DNA of 64,000 bases, from NCBI GenBank assembly GCA_034336665.1, contig CM067592.1, forward strand, positions 51,636,473-51,700,472, written 5' to 3'. The position numbers and the translations under genes were made by a program. Position 1 is the first letter of the stretch. Each line of letters opens with the position of its first letter. Below the pieces are notes generated by a model. The model was not told the origin of the DNA and searched no databases. It worked only from the letters and a program-made list of their open reading frames with translations. This DNA is from Luscinia megarhynchos. Lineage: Eukaryota > Chordata > Aves > Passeriformes > Turdidae. Below, piece by piece: positions 61,915-64,000 of this stretch.

Positions 61915-64000
61915 GTAGCACGCTGCAAAATAAGAGACTAAGTATGGGGACTAATAAAAACTAAAATATTGGAGTATTCTCTGTTTTCCAGATACCTTGC
62001 TAACTCATGCATGTGAAACAGATAGAAGTAATCAGAAAGAATAACTGAATTTTAACACTTTAGCAGTTACATATGCTAAGCTCAAACTGGTTCTCAAATG
62101 ATAAGGTATTAATAATTTTAAAGTGAGTTTCCCATGTATGAGAATAACTAAGAGAAGAACAAGCTACTTCATATGTTTTTAGCATCTTAATGCATATGAA
62201 TGGGAAAGTCCTAAGAAATAGAGAACTCCTTTTTGACTTACTGAAGATTCTTGCACAGCTTCAATCAAAATAAAAATTAATATAAACTGAGAAATTTTGT
62301 CACTTCAAAACAGAAACCTGCAAAGGGACTACAGGTGCAATGTTGAAAAATGCTCTTTGGTCATTTAGAGGTTGCATTATTTCCTTTGTGCTCCTGAAGA
62401 TGCAGCACTTTTTCATATTCCTAACTGAGATGTCTTCTGAGGGAGTCTTTACTCACTCACTGCACATTGCTGTGCTCAGCAAGCAGAGATATCTATCCCA
62501 GTGCAGCTCTTCTTGTTGATATTCCCTCAGGTTTTGAATACAGTTCCAGTGCACACAATCAGCAGAGCCTCTGGGCAAAATGTTTATTTGACGAGGCTGC
62601 CTACACATGATCAAAATACTCTTTGGTTGTTAAATTTGAGTGAATTTTTACATTATAAATTATTCCATCATCAAAATGAAATAGTATTGTAGTGACAGTG
62701 TCATGGCAGAGAGTCTGCTACTGGATTAGTAAGTGAAAACAATATGAATCCCAGTAACAAATAAAAGGCTGTATCAAAATCAAGTTAGCACTAATCTGCA
62801 GAACAGTGATGGTTTTGATTTTCAGATACTTACTCCCATCACTGAACATGTGCATGCACAAATCAACTCTCATAAAGGGGTGTTTCTACCCCAAAAAGCA
62901 ACCATGACAGCAGACAGTTATAGAGTTTACAAGTGGTCAGTCATGACCATTCATTGGTTTCAGTTGCCCTTATTGAAAAGTGCCTTAACTAAAGCATGTT
63001 TTAGATCCATGTATTTTGCAGAAGTCTCTGAAGGAATGAAATAGTTTTGTGTGATTATCTGGTTTTTTTTTTAAACTGTGGCTAATATGTTATTTTCAAA
63101 TTGTCATATAGTAAGCTGCAATTTGATTACTCTGAGCTCCTAATAAACAGCTATAGTTTATATACCAAGATTATACAAAAGCTTTTTATTTGTAATGCTA
63201 ATTGGTCATGTATGTTGCTTTCATTGTTTTGATATGTGAATTTCATTAATTTAATATCCTGATGCATTTTTGTATGCTGATGATTTTACACTTTGCTCTC
63301 TGAAGGTTAAGAGAAATATCAAATATAACCAAGGTTCATATTTTTCTCTAGAAATTAATATTTTCTTCTTTAACAGAGAGAATAGCCAAGTCTGGTAATG
63401 ACTAGGACAGTGCTGTACTTTACCATTATGTACTATAATTTATAAAGTAAATGAGGGTTGACTGTGAATTTCTCATCTAGTAGATGCTACATCAACACGT
63501 ATTTTTAAATGAATGTATGCAAAATCCAGTTTAGCATTCTTTTAGTTTGTTATCTTTGTCCTTAAGCCCTTCAAGAATGAAAGTCTTTACAAAGTCAAAT
63601 AAATTCATAGCTACAGTAGTGTTCCTCTTTGTCTTTCCCTAACATTGACAGTGCAACTCTTATTATTCTCTGCATACACATACAGAGGCTATGTGGGAAC
63701 ACAGTCTAAACAGAGAATAAAGAGAAAGTGAGCATAATGGAGAACTTGGAAGGCAGAAATAAGAAAGTAGCACAGATTTCTTTTTCTGCTCTTATTTTTT
63801 TTGGTTTATTAATTGGCATATGCTTTACTTTCCTTCCCACTGTGTTGAATACATAGGACCAATGATATTTCTTGAAAAATGAAGATATAAGAATGGTTAA
63901 TGTACTACATGGTAAGGTCAATGATTGCTACAGGAAACTACCAGTGTGACTTTGAGATTTTTCTGGGGTTTTCCTTACCACTCTTCCTAAGATTTATTTT
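61915..64000. other. Stretch without supported genes
   Basis: AT-rich, unique-looking DNA to the window edge. No frame over about 75 codons, no recognised repeat family, no RNA gene. Confidence 0.5.

Overview
This window looks like AT-rich, gene-poor nuclear DNA from a bird, most likely a songbird. Three things point there: several CR1 non-LTR retrotransposon copies, long terminal repeats of families I recognise from avian genomes, and a nuclear copy of mitochondrial DNA whose broken genes read as avian-type ND2, ND4 and ND4L under the vertebrate mitochondrial code. I found no convincing protein-coding exon, rRNA or tRNA gene, and no CRISPR array. All longer open frames lie inside repeats or look like chance frames. 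The window may be intergenic or part of a large intron; the sequence alone does not decide.

Layout. 1-1640: the edge of an inverted endogenous retrovirus. A 5' LTR (about 546-1640, minus strand) is followed on the minus strand by a primer-binding site matching tRNA-Gly (523-540), and internal sequence runs off the left end. 3190-4640: a CR1 reverse-transcriptase remnant (plus strand) split by a solo LTR (3510-4163). 10300-11335: a rearranged mitochondrial insertion with ND4L-ND4 on the minus strand and ND2 on the plus strand; a 73-base GTGA microsatellite lies between them. 13935-14450 and 48836-49398: two LTR copies of one family, both on the minus strand. 19311-20263 and 27262-28140: two large CR1 3' ends, both on the minus strand, with smaller CR1 scraps at 12160, 28305, 31501 and 45150. 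60915-61914: a solo-type LTR on the plus strand, just after a 65-base ATT microsatellite.

The rest (roughly 4.7-10.3, 14.5-19.3, 20.3-27.2, 31.7-45.1 and 49.4-60.6 kb) is unique-looking sequence with only simple repeats, small tandem duplications and a few candidate non-B DNA motifs. There is no operon or pathway here; the biology is the history of insertions. The most informative items are the composite mitochondrial insertion, the tRNA-Gly-primed proviral edge and the CR1/LTR nesting. I found no evidence of a new functional system. Repeat family names rest on memory of avian repeats, without a database search.
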